40,610 bases of DNA from IMG/VR virus record IMGVR_UViG_3300046171_000234, positions 1 to 40,610 of that record. One strand, 5' to 3'. Below, piece after piece: positions 11,844 to 20,604 of this stretch. The translations under genes were made by a program, and so were the position numbers. The notes below the pieces were generated by a model, which was not told the origin of the DNA, did no database searches, and was given only the letters and a program-made list of their open reading frames with translations. The DNA comes from a virus. The first letter of the stretch is position 1; every line of letters begins with the position of its first letter.

Positions 11844-12221
11844 ATGAAATTAAAAAGAGATTTAGTTAAATATGTGAGAGACAAAGCTAAATCAAAATAT
11901 AAGAAATCAAATAATTGTTATATCTGTGGCGACACAGATCATTTAGACTTTCATCATTATTATGGATTGACCGAACTACTAGAAACTTGGTTAAAACAGA
12001 AAAAGATAATTATAGAGAAGGAACAAGACATACTAGCACTTCGAGAATCCTTTATTGATGAAAATTATGACAAAGTGTATGATTATACGGTAACTCTCTG
12101 TCACAAGCATCATCTTAGACTACACTCGATTTATGGTAAACGACCCAAATTGATTACTGCAGAGAAACAAAACAAATGGGTCGAGATTCAGAGAGAAAAA
12201 CAACATGGCATGGTACGATAG
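11844..12221 (+). CDS. HNH endonuclease, 125 aa
   Basis: A zinc-stabilised HNH domain is visible: CYICG (structural Cys pair), LDFHHYYG (first catalytic His region), then LCHKHHLRLHSIYG carrying the second Cys, the histidines and the metal ligand. A long charged helix lies between the halves. HNH proteins encoded next to TerL or the portal assist DNA cleavage during packaging in several siphoviruses; here the gene lies between TerL and portal and follows its own promoter, which supports that role. A homing endonuclease is the alternative. It overlaps the portal start by 17 nt. Confidence 0.82.
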   Translation: MKLKRDLVKYVRDKAKSKYKKSNNCYICGDTDHLDFHHYYGLTELLETWLKQKKIIIEKEQDILALRESFIDENYDKVYDYTVTLCHKHHLRLHSIYGKRPKLITAEKQNKWVEIQREKQHGMVR

Positions 12222-13420
12222 ACTATTAGGTAGAACTCCCGAAACTGAGGAAAAACTCAACCCTGCCCAATATGTTATTTCTAGAAACGAAGGTCTAACA
12301 GTAGACTCTCGTGAAGTTGTTACTAATTATAGAAATGCATATGAACAACTAGAAATAGTGAATAGAGCAGTCAACATGATAGTTGACGATGTTGCAGATA
12401 TACCATATACTCTTGGAAATCAAACTCCAGGAACTAGTAATATTGTAAAAAATATTAGAAGATCAAAAGTTGATATTTTAGTTAATAGGAGAACCAAACC
12501 CTTTTCAGGATATTAATTCATTTAAAAGAAACTTAATTATTGACTTGATGATAGATGGAAACATCTTTATATATTTTGATGGAGCGCATCTTTATCATTT
12601 ACCAGCGGATAAAGTAAGAATAGAAACTGATGCCGCAACTTTCATTTCAAAGTATACATACGAAAATAGCATAGATTATAGTCCTAGTGAGATTATACAT
12701 ATTAAAGAAAACAGTTTTAACTCCATTTATAGAGGAGTACCAAGATTAAAGCCAGCATTTAGAACTATGCAGCTTTTATCAAGTATGAGAACCTTCCAAG
12801 ATAACTTCTTCAAAAACGGAGCAGTTCCAGGTTTAGTACTAAAATCACCAAACACACTTTCAGAGAAGATAAAAGAAAGAATGTTACAGGCATGGGTTGC
12901 AAGATATAACCCACAATCTGGCGGTCGTCGCCCACTCTTTTTAGATGGCGGACTAACAGTTGAGAACTTAACAGAAGTAAACTTCAAAGACTTAGATTTC
13001 CAAGAAGGTATCAAGTCAAATGAAAGAATAATACTAGAAGCAATGGGAATACCACCCATTTTACTAGACGGCGGTAATAATGCAAATATAAGACCTAATC
13101 ATAGGCTTTATTATTTAGAAACAATTTTACCAATCGTAAGAAAATTAGGGTATGCGTTAGAGCGTTACTTTGGTTTTGAAGTATCTGAGGATGTAACAGG
13201 AATACCTGCTTTACAACCAGAACTAAGAGACCAGGCAGCATATTATGCTACTCTTGTAAATACAGGGATTATGTCCCCGAACGAAGCAAGAGAAGCTTTA
13301 GGTAAAGATCCAGTTGATGGATTTGATGAACCTAGAGTACCAGCTAATATAGCAGGCTCAGCAACAAACCCCGAAGAAGGCGGTAGACCTCAAGAGGCTG
13401 CCCCAAGCGAAGAGGAATAA
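12205..13420 (+). CDS. Portal protein, HK97 family, interrupted by a one-base shift
   Basis: The portal forms the 12-fold ring through which DNA enters. The first frame (from 12205) gives the N-terminus with EIVNRAVNMIVDDVADIPYT. The second frame (to 13420) continues with the family blocks GEPNPFQDINSFKRNLIIDL, MIDGNIFIYF, PSEIIHIKENS, RTFQDNFFKNGAVPGLVL and EAMGIPPILLDG. Removing one G near 12489 joins the two into a normal protein of about 405 residues. This looks like a sequencing indel or a recent mutation, because the in-frame reading beyond it (NRRTKPFSGY) has no portal character. The C-terminal tail is acidic and Pro-rich. Confidence 0.9.
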
Positions 13421-13424
13421 ACAA

Positions 13425-13691
13425 ATGACAAAAGATATGATGGCTAAAGCATTATCCGACTGGTTTGTAGAAGAAGGAGTCGAGTCAATGGATTTACGAA
13501 CTTATAAAAGTCATGGTAATGATGTACCTGTTAAAGATTACTTGCTCAGAAGAGCATTTGGATCTTGGAACAGAGTTTTATCAGCTATGAATAAAAGGCA
13601 TCCAGTCGCTGTAGTTGAAGAAGCTCCAGCACCTACTCCCGCCCCAAAGGCTCCTAAAGCCAAGAAAGCGGAGAAGAAAGATGTCAAATAA
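13425..13691 (+). CDS. Hypothetical protein between portal and protease, 88 aa
   Basis: It starts 4 nt after the portal stop. Residues 1-60 are a helical domain ending RRAFGSWNRVLSAMNKRHP, similar to the short FGSWN repeats attached to some homing or DNA-binding proteins (weak resemblance). The last 25 residues are Ala/Pro/Lys-rich and disordered. It overlaps the protease start by 11 nt. It could be a small head or neck accessory protein; no firm assignment. Confidence 0.5.
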   Translation: MTKDMMAKALSDWFVEEGVESMDLRTYKSHGNDVPVKDYLLRRAFGSWNRVLSAMNKRHPVAVVEEAPAPTPAPKAPKAKKAEKKDVK

Positions 13692-14619
13692 AATTTATCA
13701 CTGGACTAGCACTTTTAAAACATTAGGCGAAACCGAAGACGGCGGCGTTGATATTAAAGGATCTGCTAGCACTAACGCTCTTGATAGAGCAGGCGACATA
13801 ATCGAATCAGATGCTTGGACAAAAGGTGGATTGGAAAACTATAAAGGTAATCCAATTATTTTGTTCAATCATAATTACGACAAACCAATAGGTCGTGCAA
13901 AAGATTTAAAAGTTACAGACAATGGACTAGAGATTTCTGCAAAGATTTCAAAAGGTGCAGGTGATAATGTAACACAACTTATTAAAGACGGTGTCCTTGG
14001 GGCTTTTTCTGTTGGTTTCAAAGTCAAGGACGCTGATTATATGACCGAAACCGATGGATATAAGATAAAGGACGCAGAGCTTTTTGAAGTATCTGTAGTA
14101 TCAGTGCCATGCAACCAAGGGGCAACCTTTGGATTAAGCAAGTCATTTGATTCTATGGACGAATACAATGAGTATAAGCAAACTTTTTATAAGGCTAACT
14201 TAAAAGATTCAGCAGACGCTGTTGAAATTGAGCAGCCAAGTACGGCGAAAGCCAAGGAAATGGAGACAAATATGTCAAAAGAAAATAAATCTCCTGAAAG
14301 CAACCCAGAGTTCAATCTTGAGTCATTTGCTGCAGAAGCTGCTGAAAAAGCAGTTGCTCAGTATGCAATGAAACAAGCCGAACTTAAAGCTGCTGAACAG
14401 AAGGCTGCAGAAGAAGCTGCTCAAAAAGCATCTGAAGAAGCTGAAGTTCAAAAAGCCTCCGAGGAAGCAAAACAGGAAGAGCAAAAAACTGTTATCCAAG
14501 CTGGATTAACAGGTGCTGAAAAATTAATGTCTGACGTTGAGTCAAGAGTGAAAGAAGACTACTCTAACTTAGAAAGTGTCGTTAAGTCACTTGAAGCACA
14601 ACTTGCTGAGAAGTCCTGA
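13681..14619 (+). CDS. Prohead serine protease with C-terminal scaffold-like region
   Basis: The HK97-type (U35) maturation protease processes the scaffold during head assembly. The start is ATG 13681; upstream sequence in this frame is the neighbour read out of frame. Catalytic features: His64 in FNHNYDKPIG, Ser110 in GAFSVGFKV, then FEVSVVSVPCN. After about residue 190 comes a long Ala/Glu/Lys-rich coiled-coil region of scaffold or delta-domain type. The same frame contains an internal start for the capsid at 14272, so this C-terminal part is probably shared with the capsid precursor. The frame stops at TCC TGA (14615-14619 region); one extra C there would explain the break. Confidence 0.88.
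   Translation: MSNKIYHWTSTFKTLGETEDGGVDIKGSASTNALDRAGDIIESDAWTKGGLENYKGNPIILFNHNYDKPIGRAKDLKVTDNGLEISAKISKGAGDNVTQLIKDGVLGAFSVGFKVKDADYMTETDGYKIKDAELFEVSVVSVPCNQGATFGLSKSFDSMDEYNEYKQTFYKANLKDSADAVEIEQPSTAKAKEMETNMSKENKSPESNPEFNLESFAAEAAEKAVAQYAMKQAELKAAEQKAAEEAAQKASEEAEVQKASEEAKQEEQKTVIQAGLTGAEKLMSDVESRVKEDYSNLESVVKSLEAQLAEKS
14262..14274 (+). promoter_or_regulatory. Internal ribosome binding site for the capsid precursor
   Basis: GGAG (14262-14265) lies six bases before ATG 14272, which is in frame with the protease and begins exactly where the protease domain ends and the coiled-coil region starts. AAGGA just upstream adds to the match. This would yield a separate scaffold-capsid protein from within the protease gene. 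Confidence 0.55.
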
Positions 14620-15728
14620 AGAAATCATGAACATTCGTGAGTCTAAAAGACATTTCTCTGACAGACAAGGTAACAACGGCGATTGGAAAAAATCCTTCGA
14701 GCAAGACATTACAGATGCTAAATTTGCAGGTCTAGCTACCGGACAAGGATGGAATACTCCAATGGCAAAATCTTTGATGGAAAAAGTTAACACTCATTCA
14801 GGTGTTGCTGTTTCATCTGCTGATTTTGAGCAAGTTGTTTCAACAAACATCGAAAGAGATATCGAAAACGAATTAGTCTTGGCTCCTCTATTTAGAGAAA
14901 TCCCAATGACTTCTGCGAACATGATTATCCCAATCTTACCAGATAGCTGGTTATGCTGAATTTACTTCAGGGTCTGCTGTAGCAAATGATAACTTAGATA
15001 TGAGATCTGCTACTTATGGTGATGATGCAGGGGTTACTATGTCTGAAAGAACTCTTTCAACTAAGAAACTTATTTCTCAATCATTCTTAGGAAATGAAAC
15101 AGAAGAAGATGCAATCTTACCGATTCTTCCTTTAATTAGAGAATCTATGGTAAGATCACACGCTAGATCAATTGAAAACTCAATCCTAGCTGGTGATGAT
15201 GCTGATGGCGTATTCGGTACTGGTGGAGCTTCTTTCGAAGGTTTACTACACTTAGCAAGAAATGACAGTGATTATACACAGTCAGCTACTGCTTTTGCTT
15301 CTGATACAGTTACAGCTGCAGAACTTCTTTCAATGAGAAAAAACATGGGCAAATATGGTGTTAATCCATCTGACGTAGTTTATATTGTTTCACAAAGAAC
15401 ATATTACGAACTACTAGAGGATGCTGAATTCCAAGATGCTAACTTAGTAGGCGACATGGCTACTAAACTAAGTGGTGAAATTGGTCAAGTATTCGGTTCA
15501 AGAGTACTATTATGTGACGAGTTCGCTACTCCAGCAGTAGCTAAATTCGCAGCTATCGCTGTCAACCCTAGAAACTTTGTATTACCAAGATTACGTGGTG
15601 TAACCGTGGAATCTGACTACGAAGTAATCAATCAGCGAAGAGTACTAGTTGCTTCACAAAGAATTGGCTTTACCGATCTTATCAACGGTGCTACTTCTAA
15701 GTGGGGTTACATGTATAAAGCTAGCTAA
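14272..15728 (+). CDS. Major capsid protein, HK97 fold, with delta-like N-terminus; two one-base shifts
   Basis: Three frames join to one capsid precursor of about 485 residues. The delta/scaffold part comes first (14272-14615), then RHFSDRQGNNGDWKKSF to TSANMIIPILPD (second frame), then AEFTSGSAV to the end (third frame). Blocks typical of HK97 capsids include ENELVLAPLFREIPM, ERTLSTKKLISQSFLGNE, ARSIENSILAGD, AELLSMRKNMG, VVYIVSQRTYYELL and FGSRVLLCDEF. One extra base near 14615 and one near 14946 (an A in GATAGCTGG) explain both breaks. If the first break is real, the mature capsid gene would instead start at ATG 14628 (MNIRESKRHF). A strong terminator follows, as is usual after capsid genes. 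Confidence 0.9.
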
Positions 15729-15748
15729 TATTGGCTTAGACAGGATTC

Positions 15749-15778
15749 GTGGGGCAGCCTTAATTGCCCCACACTTTT
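15749..15778 (+). terminator. Rho-independent terminator after the capsid gene
   Basis: GTGGGGCA (15749-15756) pairs perfectly with TGCCCCAC (15765-15772) around an 8-nt loop, and TTTT follows at 15775-15778. It lies 21 nt after the capsid stop and would set a high ratio of capsid message to downstream genes; some read-through is needed, as no promoter is seen before 15786. Confidence 0.85.
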
Positions 15779-15785
15779 AATAATT

Positions 15786-16382
15786 ATGGCAGATTTAATA
15801 ACAGTACAAGAGTATAAAAATGCAGAGGGGATAGTGAACGCAAAGGAAGATTCACGCCTTGCTATTATTGTACCACAAGTTAGCAATTTAGCCAAGAAGT
15901 ATTGCGGTACTTCATTTGTTGATTATTATAGTAGTGATAAAACCGAAACTTTTTCAGTTAACGACAACTTTACCAGTACTATAATCGTCAGCGAAAGTCC
16001 ACTTGTAAGTGTGACTTCCGTAAAAGAAAGAGGCACATATGATGCTTCATATGAGACTCTTGCAACTAGCGACTACGAATATTATGTAGATACAGCCGCA
16101 GATGCAATAGTAAGAACAACAAAGAGTGGAGCAAAGAAAGCATTTCCACAAGGAATGGGAAGTGTGCAGATAGCATATAGAGCAGGCTACAGTGCCGCTC
16201 CAAGTGATCTTAAATTAGCACTCTTTGACTTAGTAACATACTACTTAAAAGACGAACATAAAGAACGAAGAACAATAGCAGGAGCAACATTGCAGAATCA
16301 AGGAACATCTGGAGTACGAGATAACACAGACTTTCCAGATCACATAAAAGAGGTACTTGATTTATATAGAGTTATAATCTAG
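15786..16382 (+). CDS. Head-tail connector protein, 198 aa
   Basis: The position (first gene after capsid), length and pattern fit the gp6-like connector family: an N-terminal helix MADLITVQEYKNAEG, then SNLAKKYCGTSF, a strand-rich middle, then VQIAYRAGYSAAPSDLKLAL and a C-terminal helical part. Such proteins form a ring below the portal that closes the filled head and receives the tail. The next gene starts in the last base of the stop (GTG at 16382). The middle section is longer than in short gp6 proteins. Confidence 0.75.
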   Translation: MADLITVQEYKNAEGIVNAKEDSRLAIIVPQVSNLAKKYCGTSFVDYYSSDKTETFSVNDNFTSTIIVSESPLVSVTSVKERGTYDASYETLATSDYEYYVDTAADAIVRTTKSGAKKAFPQGMGSVQIAYRAGYSAAPSDLKLALFDLVTYYLKDEHKERRTIAGATLQNQGTSGVRDNTDFPDHIKEVLDLYRVII

Positions 16383-17882
16383 TGGCTCTCGCAAAAGTAC
16401 GGAAGTATATACGAAAAGATTTAGGCACCGACATTACTGACAAAGTAAAAGCTGAATTAGCAAAATTAGGACTTGAACAGTATTCTTTTAAAAAATACTA
16501 TATTTTAGAATGGTGTGAATTTGTAATCAATGATGCAAATGCAACAGGAACAAGTGGTCAGCTTGCAAGAAAAATGGCAGCATCTTTTTATAAAAGTATA
16601 AAAGATACTGTAAGAAGACAAGGAACCGTACCTTTTCATTTAACTATGAATGCAGATGGCATGATAGTTACACAATTACATAGAGGTAGCCCTGGATTCC
16701 AGAAAGGCGGAAGCACTGCTAATAAAATGATTCGGGATGCAAAACGTGCGGCAATACAAAGATTAGAAGAATTTAAAGGACAAGATCTTGATAATAGAAC
16801 AGATATGATGTCAGATTTACATGGACATCATGGAGGAACTACACCAGGAGGTCAACAAGGCAGAAGAACTACAGGAGCAGTTCTTAAAGCTAAAAAAGAT
16901 ACACGAGAAAAAGTATCACCTGCGGGAGATATTGAAGATTTAATGGATGAATATGATCAAAGAACTCCCAATGAGGCTTTGTATGATGTTGTAGTAACTC
17001 AATTAAGCAATTGGATAGATCTTCAACTTGGATTTGATAAAGAACCTCAAGAAGTTTTAAGTGCAAATAAATCTACTCGACAAGGTAAAAAAATCAAATT
17101 TCAAATGAGTAACATCATCTATATTGAATTTGCACTTGGTACCAGGTATACCAATGTTGGTAAAGAATATACTGCAGCTATGAATGATTGGGATGCAGGA
17201 AGTGCAGGAAAATTTGGCAAACAGGTAGACACAGCTTTAGAGCAAATAGAGAAAAAAATAACAAGAGAAATCGAAAATAATATTCTAAAGAAAAGTTATG
17301 ATTTAATTGCACTAAGAGGATCACCAAGTATTGAAGATCATATATTAGCAGCAGTACCTTCACATATTCTTAATAAATTAGTTAGAACAAAAACAGGACA
17401 GATAGATAAAAGAGTAAAAGTAAATAAACAAGCCTTAGCTGACTATCCAAAACTTTCAAAAGTAAGTGCTCAAGGATTAAATATAGCAGTAGTAGGTAAA
17501 GCAGCTACAAAGAAAAGAAAACCTGTAAAACAACAAACAGGACCTGCAAAGCATATGGCAAGTACAAGCCATCCCTTAGCATTAAAAGAGATGATTAATG
17601 CAGTGCTTCCAGATGAAATATTAAAAAATATGGGAAGTCCAGCACTTAATAATAGGACAGGAAGATTTCGAGAATCTGCACAAGTAACAAATGCACTTGT
17701 TGGACCACGAGGGCGGAGTAAATATAGAATATACTTATCAAGAAATCCTTATGAAACTTTTGAACCTGGCGGAGCACATGGGAAGCACAGGTAGAGACCC
17801 TCGAAGATTAATAGGAAATACAATAAGAGAAGTAGCTCAAGAAATAATGGGTAAAAGATTCATAAGGACTAGGAGAGTATAA
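16382..17882 (+). CDS. Virion neck-region protein, about 500 aa, with a shift near its end
   Basis: A long protein of unknown enzymatic role lying between connector and tail terminator, where head-completion or tail-completion proteins occur. The C-terminal part, ALNNRTGRFRESAQVTNAL, NPYETFEPGG and RDPRRLIGNTIREVAQEIMG, is a pattern recurring in marine phage virion proteins. One extra base near 17780 separates the first frame (stopping GAHGKHR) from the second, which ends at 17882. The N-terminal half is charged and partly helical. It starts with GTG. I infer a structural role from position and conservation, with low certainty about the exact function. Confidence 0.65.
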
Positions 17883-18333
17883 TGGCAAAGCAGAGATTAC
17901 ACGACAAGAAGAAGTGCCATTGTAAACGCCTTTGTAGAAAAATTAGACGGAATAGACGGCACAGGAAAATTTAGAACTGTAGTAGCAAGCACCGCACCAA
18001 GACTTTTGTTTTGGGACGAAGTAGCAGAGTTTCCAGCAGTTCATGTAAATTCAGGTAGTGAAACTAGAGAATATCTAGGAGCAGGCGAGAAAATTTAGAT
18101 TTCTTACTTTAACATTTAGATGTTATGTAAATGAAGAAGATGCAGTAGATGCTTTAGAAATGTTACTTGAAGATGTGGAAACAGTAATTGAAGACAATAA
18201 TCCAATTAGTTATAATACTGGATTAGGTGTAACAACTACTACTATACAAACAACGATAAACTCAATCGATACAGACGAAGGAGTTTTAGAACCTTTTGGA
18301 ATTGGCGAAATAATAGCGACAGTCCAATATTAA
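17882..18333 (+). CDS. Tail terminator-like protein, about 150 aa, two one-base shifts
   Basis: Joining three frames gives DYTTRRSAIVNAFVEKLDGI, then APRLLFWDEVAEFPAVHV, then RFLTLTFRCYV and a C-terminus IGEIIATVQY. Size, position directly before the tail-tube gene and the strand pattern fit a gpU-like tail terminator, the hexamer that caps the tail tube and joins it to the head. The ATG at 17882 overlaps the previous stop; one extra base just after the start (near 17891) and one near 18089 restore a single frame. Without those corrections no frame exceeds about 80 codons. Confidence 0.65.
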
Positions 18334-18339
18334 TGAAAA

Positions 18340-18373
18340 CGGATAGGCAGAGAATACTCTAGCCGACCCTTTT
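18340..18373 (+). terminator. Weak hairpin with short T-run before the tail-tube gene
   Basis: CGGATAG (18340-18346) can pair with CTAGCCG (18359-18365), with one mismatch and a 12-nt loop; ACCCTTTT follows. It could attenuate transcription or mark a processing site ahead of the highly expressed tube gene. The stem is imperfect, so the call is tentative. Confidence 0.3.
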
Positions 18374-18398
18374 CAAAGCAAAGATAGGAGAATGTAAA

Positions 18399-19713
18399 AT
18401 GGCAGATACATTTTATTACTCGAGAGATACGTTAGTCCATCTTACTGATAGCGCAGGAGCAATCTATAAGATACCAGTACTAGATGGGTTTAGTTTCTCT
18501 CAAGCAACCAATGCAACGGAAGTTACATTGAATGAGATGGCAACAGCAGCAGGTGTTAGTCGAAGATCTAGACAAATGTTTACAGATTCTTACGCTCCTG
18601 CAGAATGGTCATTTCAAACCTACATCAGACCTTTCAAATCTGGTGGAGCAGGATCAGGTGGTGAACATTCAGCAGTAGCTCATCACATGGTCGAAGAGCC
18701 TCTATGGAATGCTTTAGCAGGAAGTGGAGCAGTAGGCGCATCTGGAACAGCTTTAACAGCTGATGGAACAGACGCAAACATAGCTTTTACTAATTCAAAC
18801 AAAGTTGCACTCGATACCTTTGACCTATTCTTCGAAATGGGCAGTGGTAAAGCTAGTTCAACTGTTTATAAAATAGCAGGTTGTGTTGTAAATGAAGTTT
18901 CAATTGATTTTGATATTGATGGAATTGCAACAGCAAATTGGTCAGGAATGGGTAAAATCATAACTGAAGAAGCTTCAATGACAACTGCAACTATTTATGA
19001 AGGAACAGCAGCAGCTGATACTAACAACTTTATTAGAAACAGATTAACAGATTTAGTTGTAACTAATGACGTTGTAACAGACACAGTTAACGGAGCAGTT
19101 TCAAGTTCTACATCTGTTACTTTGGATAATGGTAGTGCATTAATCAAAGTTGGACAGGTTGTTTCAGGAACTGGAGTAACTGCAGGTACAACTGTAGCTG
19201 CAATATCAGGTACTACTTTGACACTAAGTGCAGCAATGTCTATCGCAGACGGAGCAACACTTACCTTCTCAAATGTAGGTATGACTGATACTTATACACT
19301 AACATTAACTGGTGGAAATATTACTATTTCAAATAATATGACTTTCTTAACACCAGAAACACTAGGCATTGTAAACCAGCCTTTAGGACACGTTACAGGA
19401 ACTCGTTCTGTATCAGGTAACTTTACTTGTTACTTAAATACTCCTTCATCTGGTGCATCTAGTGCAGATTTATTTGAGGACATCATTGAATCTACCTGAA
19501 GTAATAACAAATTCATTTGATTTGACATTTACTATTGGTGGAACAGGAAATACTCCAAGAGTAGTTGCAAATTTAAACAACTGCCACCTTGAAGTACCTA
19601 CACATTCAATTGATGATATCGTAAGTTTGGAAACAACTTTCCATGCCTTACCAACCTCAGTTGATGCTACGGACGAGATAGACTTTATCTTCCTCGGACC
19701 GACAGTAACTTAA
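18399..19713 (+). CDS. Major tail (tube) protein, about 437 aa, one-base shift near 19495
   Basis: The gene lies between tail terminator and tail chaperone, as expected for the tube subunit. AGGAG lies 10 nt upstream. The N-terminus (VHLTDSAGAIYKIPVLDGFS) and the body with SIDFDIDGIATANWSGMG suit a tail-tube fold. An inserted module (about residues 230-300, GTGVTAGTTVAAISGTTLTL) looks like a surface beta-domain found in other marine phage virion proteins. The last part (SFDLTFTIGGTGNTPR to FIFLGPTVT) lies in another frame; removing one C at ACCTGA near 19495 joins both. A strong hairpin follows. Confidence 0.8.
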
Positions 19714-19721
19714 TTTTAGAA

Positions 19722-19745
19722 GGGAGGGGCAACCCTCCCCTCATT
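19722..19745 (+). terminator. Strong hairpin after the tail-tube gene
   Basis: GGGAGGG (19722-19728) pairs with CCCTCCC (19733-19739) around a GCAA tetraloop; CTCATTT follows. The stem is perfect and very stable for this AT-rich genome. The T-run is short, so it may be an mRNA-stabilising 3' end as well as a partial terminator for the abundant tail-tube transcript. Confidence 0.65.
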
Positions 19746-19760
19746 TAACCAGGAAACAGA

Positions 19761-20193
19761 ATGACAGAACAAGAAAACAAATCAGTATCACTAGCGAGTT
19801 TATTAACTCCAAGCAAAACAGTTTCAGTTGATTATCCTAGCATGCCAGGATTTTCAGTCGACTCTTGCTACTTAGCAAGAGAAGAACTGCTAAAACTACG
19901 AAGTCGTTGTCTTATCTCAAAAGTTCAATCGTAAAACAAGAGCATTTGATGAGCAACTCGATGAAGATAAGTTTTTAGTAGAGTACGTAAAAGCTGTAAT
20001 TAAGGGATGGAAAGGCTTAAAATATTCTTACCTCGAAGAGCTTCTATTGGTGGACATTAGTAGTCTTGATCCCGATGATGAACTTGTATTTTCTCAAGAA
20101 AATGCTGAAACGCTGATGAAAAATGCAGCTGATTTCGATACTTGGGTTACAGAAGTAACAGGTGATTTAGAAAATTTTACCAGAGCCAAGTAA
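19761..20193 (+). CDS. Tail assembly chaperone G-like, about 143 aa, one-base shift near 19914
   Basis: It lies between tail tube and tape measure, like lambda G. The N-terminus (NKSVSLASLLTPSKTVSVDY) and the helical C-terminal part (DEDKFLVEYVKAVIKGWKGL, then FDTWVTEVTGDLENFTRAK) fit this chaperone class, which coats the tape measure before tube assembly. One extra A near 19914 interrupts the frame and looks like an indel error. Near its 3' end lies a -1 slippery heptamer that would produce a longer G-T fusion. AGGAAA lies before the start. Confidence 0.7.
20172..20178 (+). promoter_or_regulatory. Programmed -1 frameshift site A AAT TTT
   Basis: In the G frame the codons GAA AAT TTT contain the heptamer A-AAT-TTT, which has the X-XXY-YYZ form for -1 slippage. 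The G stop follows at 20191-20193. The -1 frame is open from just before the site through 20513 and encodes the downstream half of a G-T fusion. Lambda uses the same strategy at the same genome position with another heptamer. Confidence 0.7.
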
Positions 20194-20513
20194 GACAAAT
20201 ACTTGGTCTCTTTGACAAACAATATAAAGACGGACAACTCGAACTCGACGTTTACTTAGACCTATGTGAACAGAGAGGAGATTTGCCCGACCCCGATGAA
20301 ATGCCACCAACTACAGAGGATTACCCTCTTGAAGTTCAGGTGGCTTTTTTATTGCATGATCTTTTGCCAGATCGTTGGGATGGTATGAGCGGTTCTTATA
20401 TGGGAAAAGATTTTTCTTCTATAGGAACACTACTTGATATATGGCAAGTAAAAGATAAAAAAACTTGCTTGTACTTTATAAAACACATGAAGCCCGAAAC
20501 ACAGGAAAGATAA
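20179..20513 (+). CDS. T part of the G-T tail chaperone fusion, made by -1 frameshifting
   Basis: After the slip the product continues YQSQVRQILGLFDKQY and then LELDVYLDLCEQRGDLPDPD to KHMKPETQER. It has no good independent start: the first in-frame starts are TTG 20283 and later, well inside the conserved part. In lambda the T part binds tail-tube subunits and recruits them to the tape measure. A further frame, ending at 20602 (KSQERKRKAQENKAKAGKGG, then INSANIPR), looks like a natural basic C-terminus and would be joined if one base is missing near 20500; that extension is tentative. Confidence 0.7.
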
Positions 20514-20604
20514 ATAAGTCTCAAGAGAGAAAAAGAAAAGCACAAGAAAATAAAGCTAAAGCAGGCAAAGGCGGAATTAATTCTGCAAATATACCAAGAT
20601 AAAT

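Noticed and set aside
12480-12545. Portal split into two separate functional genes
   Set aside because: The portal motif with PNPF is spread over the junction and is restored by removing one base; the downstream frame has no start signal of its own.
14930-14960. Programmed +1 frameshift at the TGC TGA stop in the capsid
   Set aside because: The capsid-like text resumes before the stop in the new frame (PDAGYAEF), so the shift lies upstream of the stop and looks like a simple inserted base.
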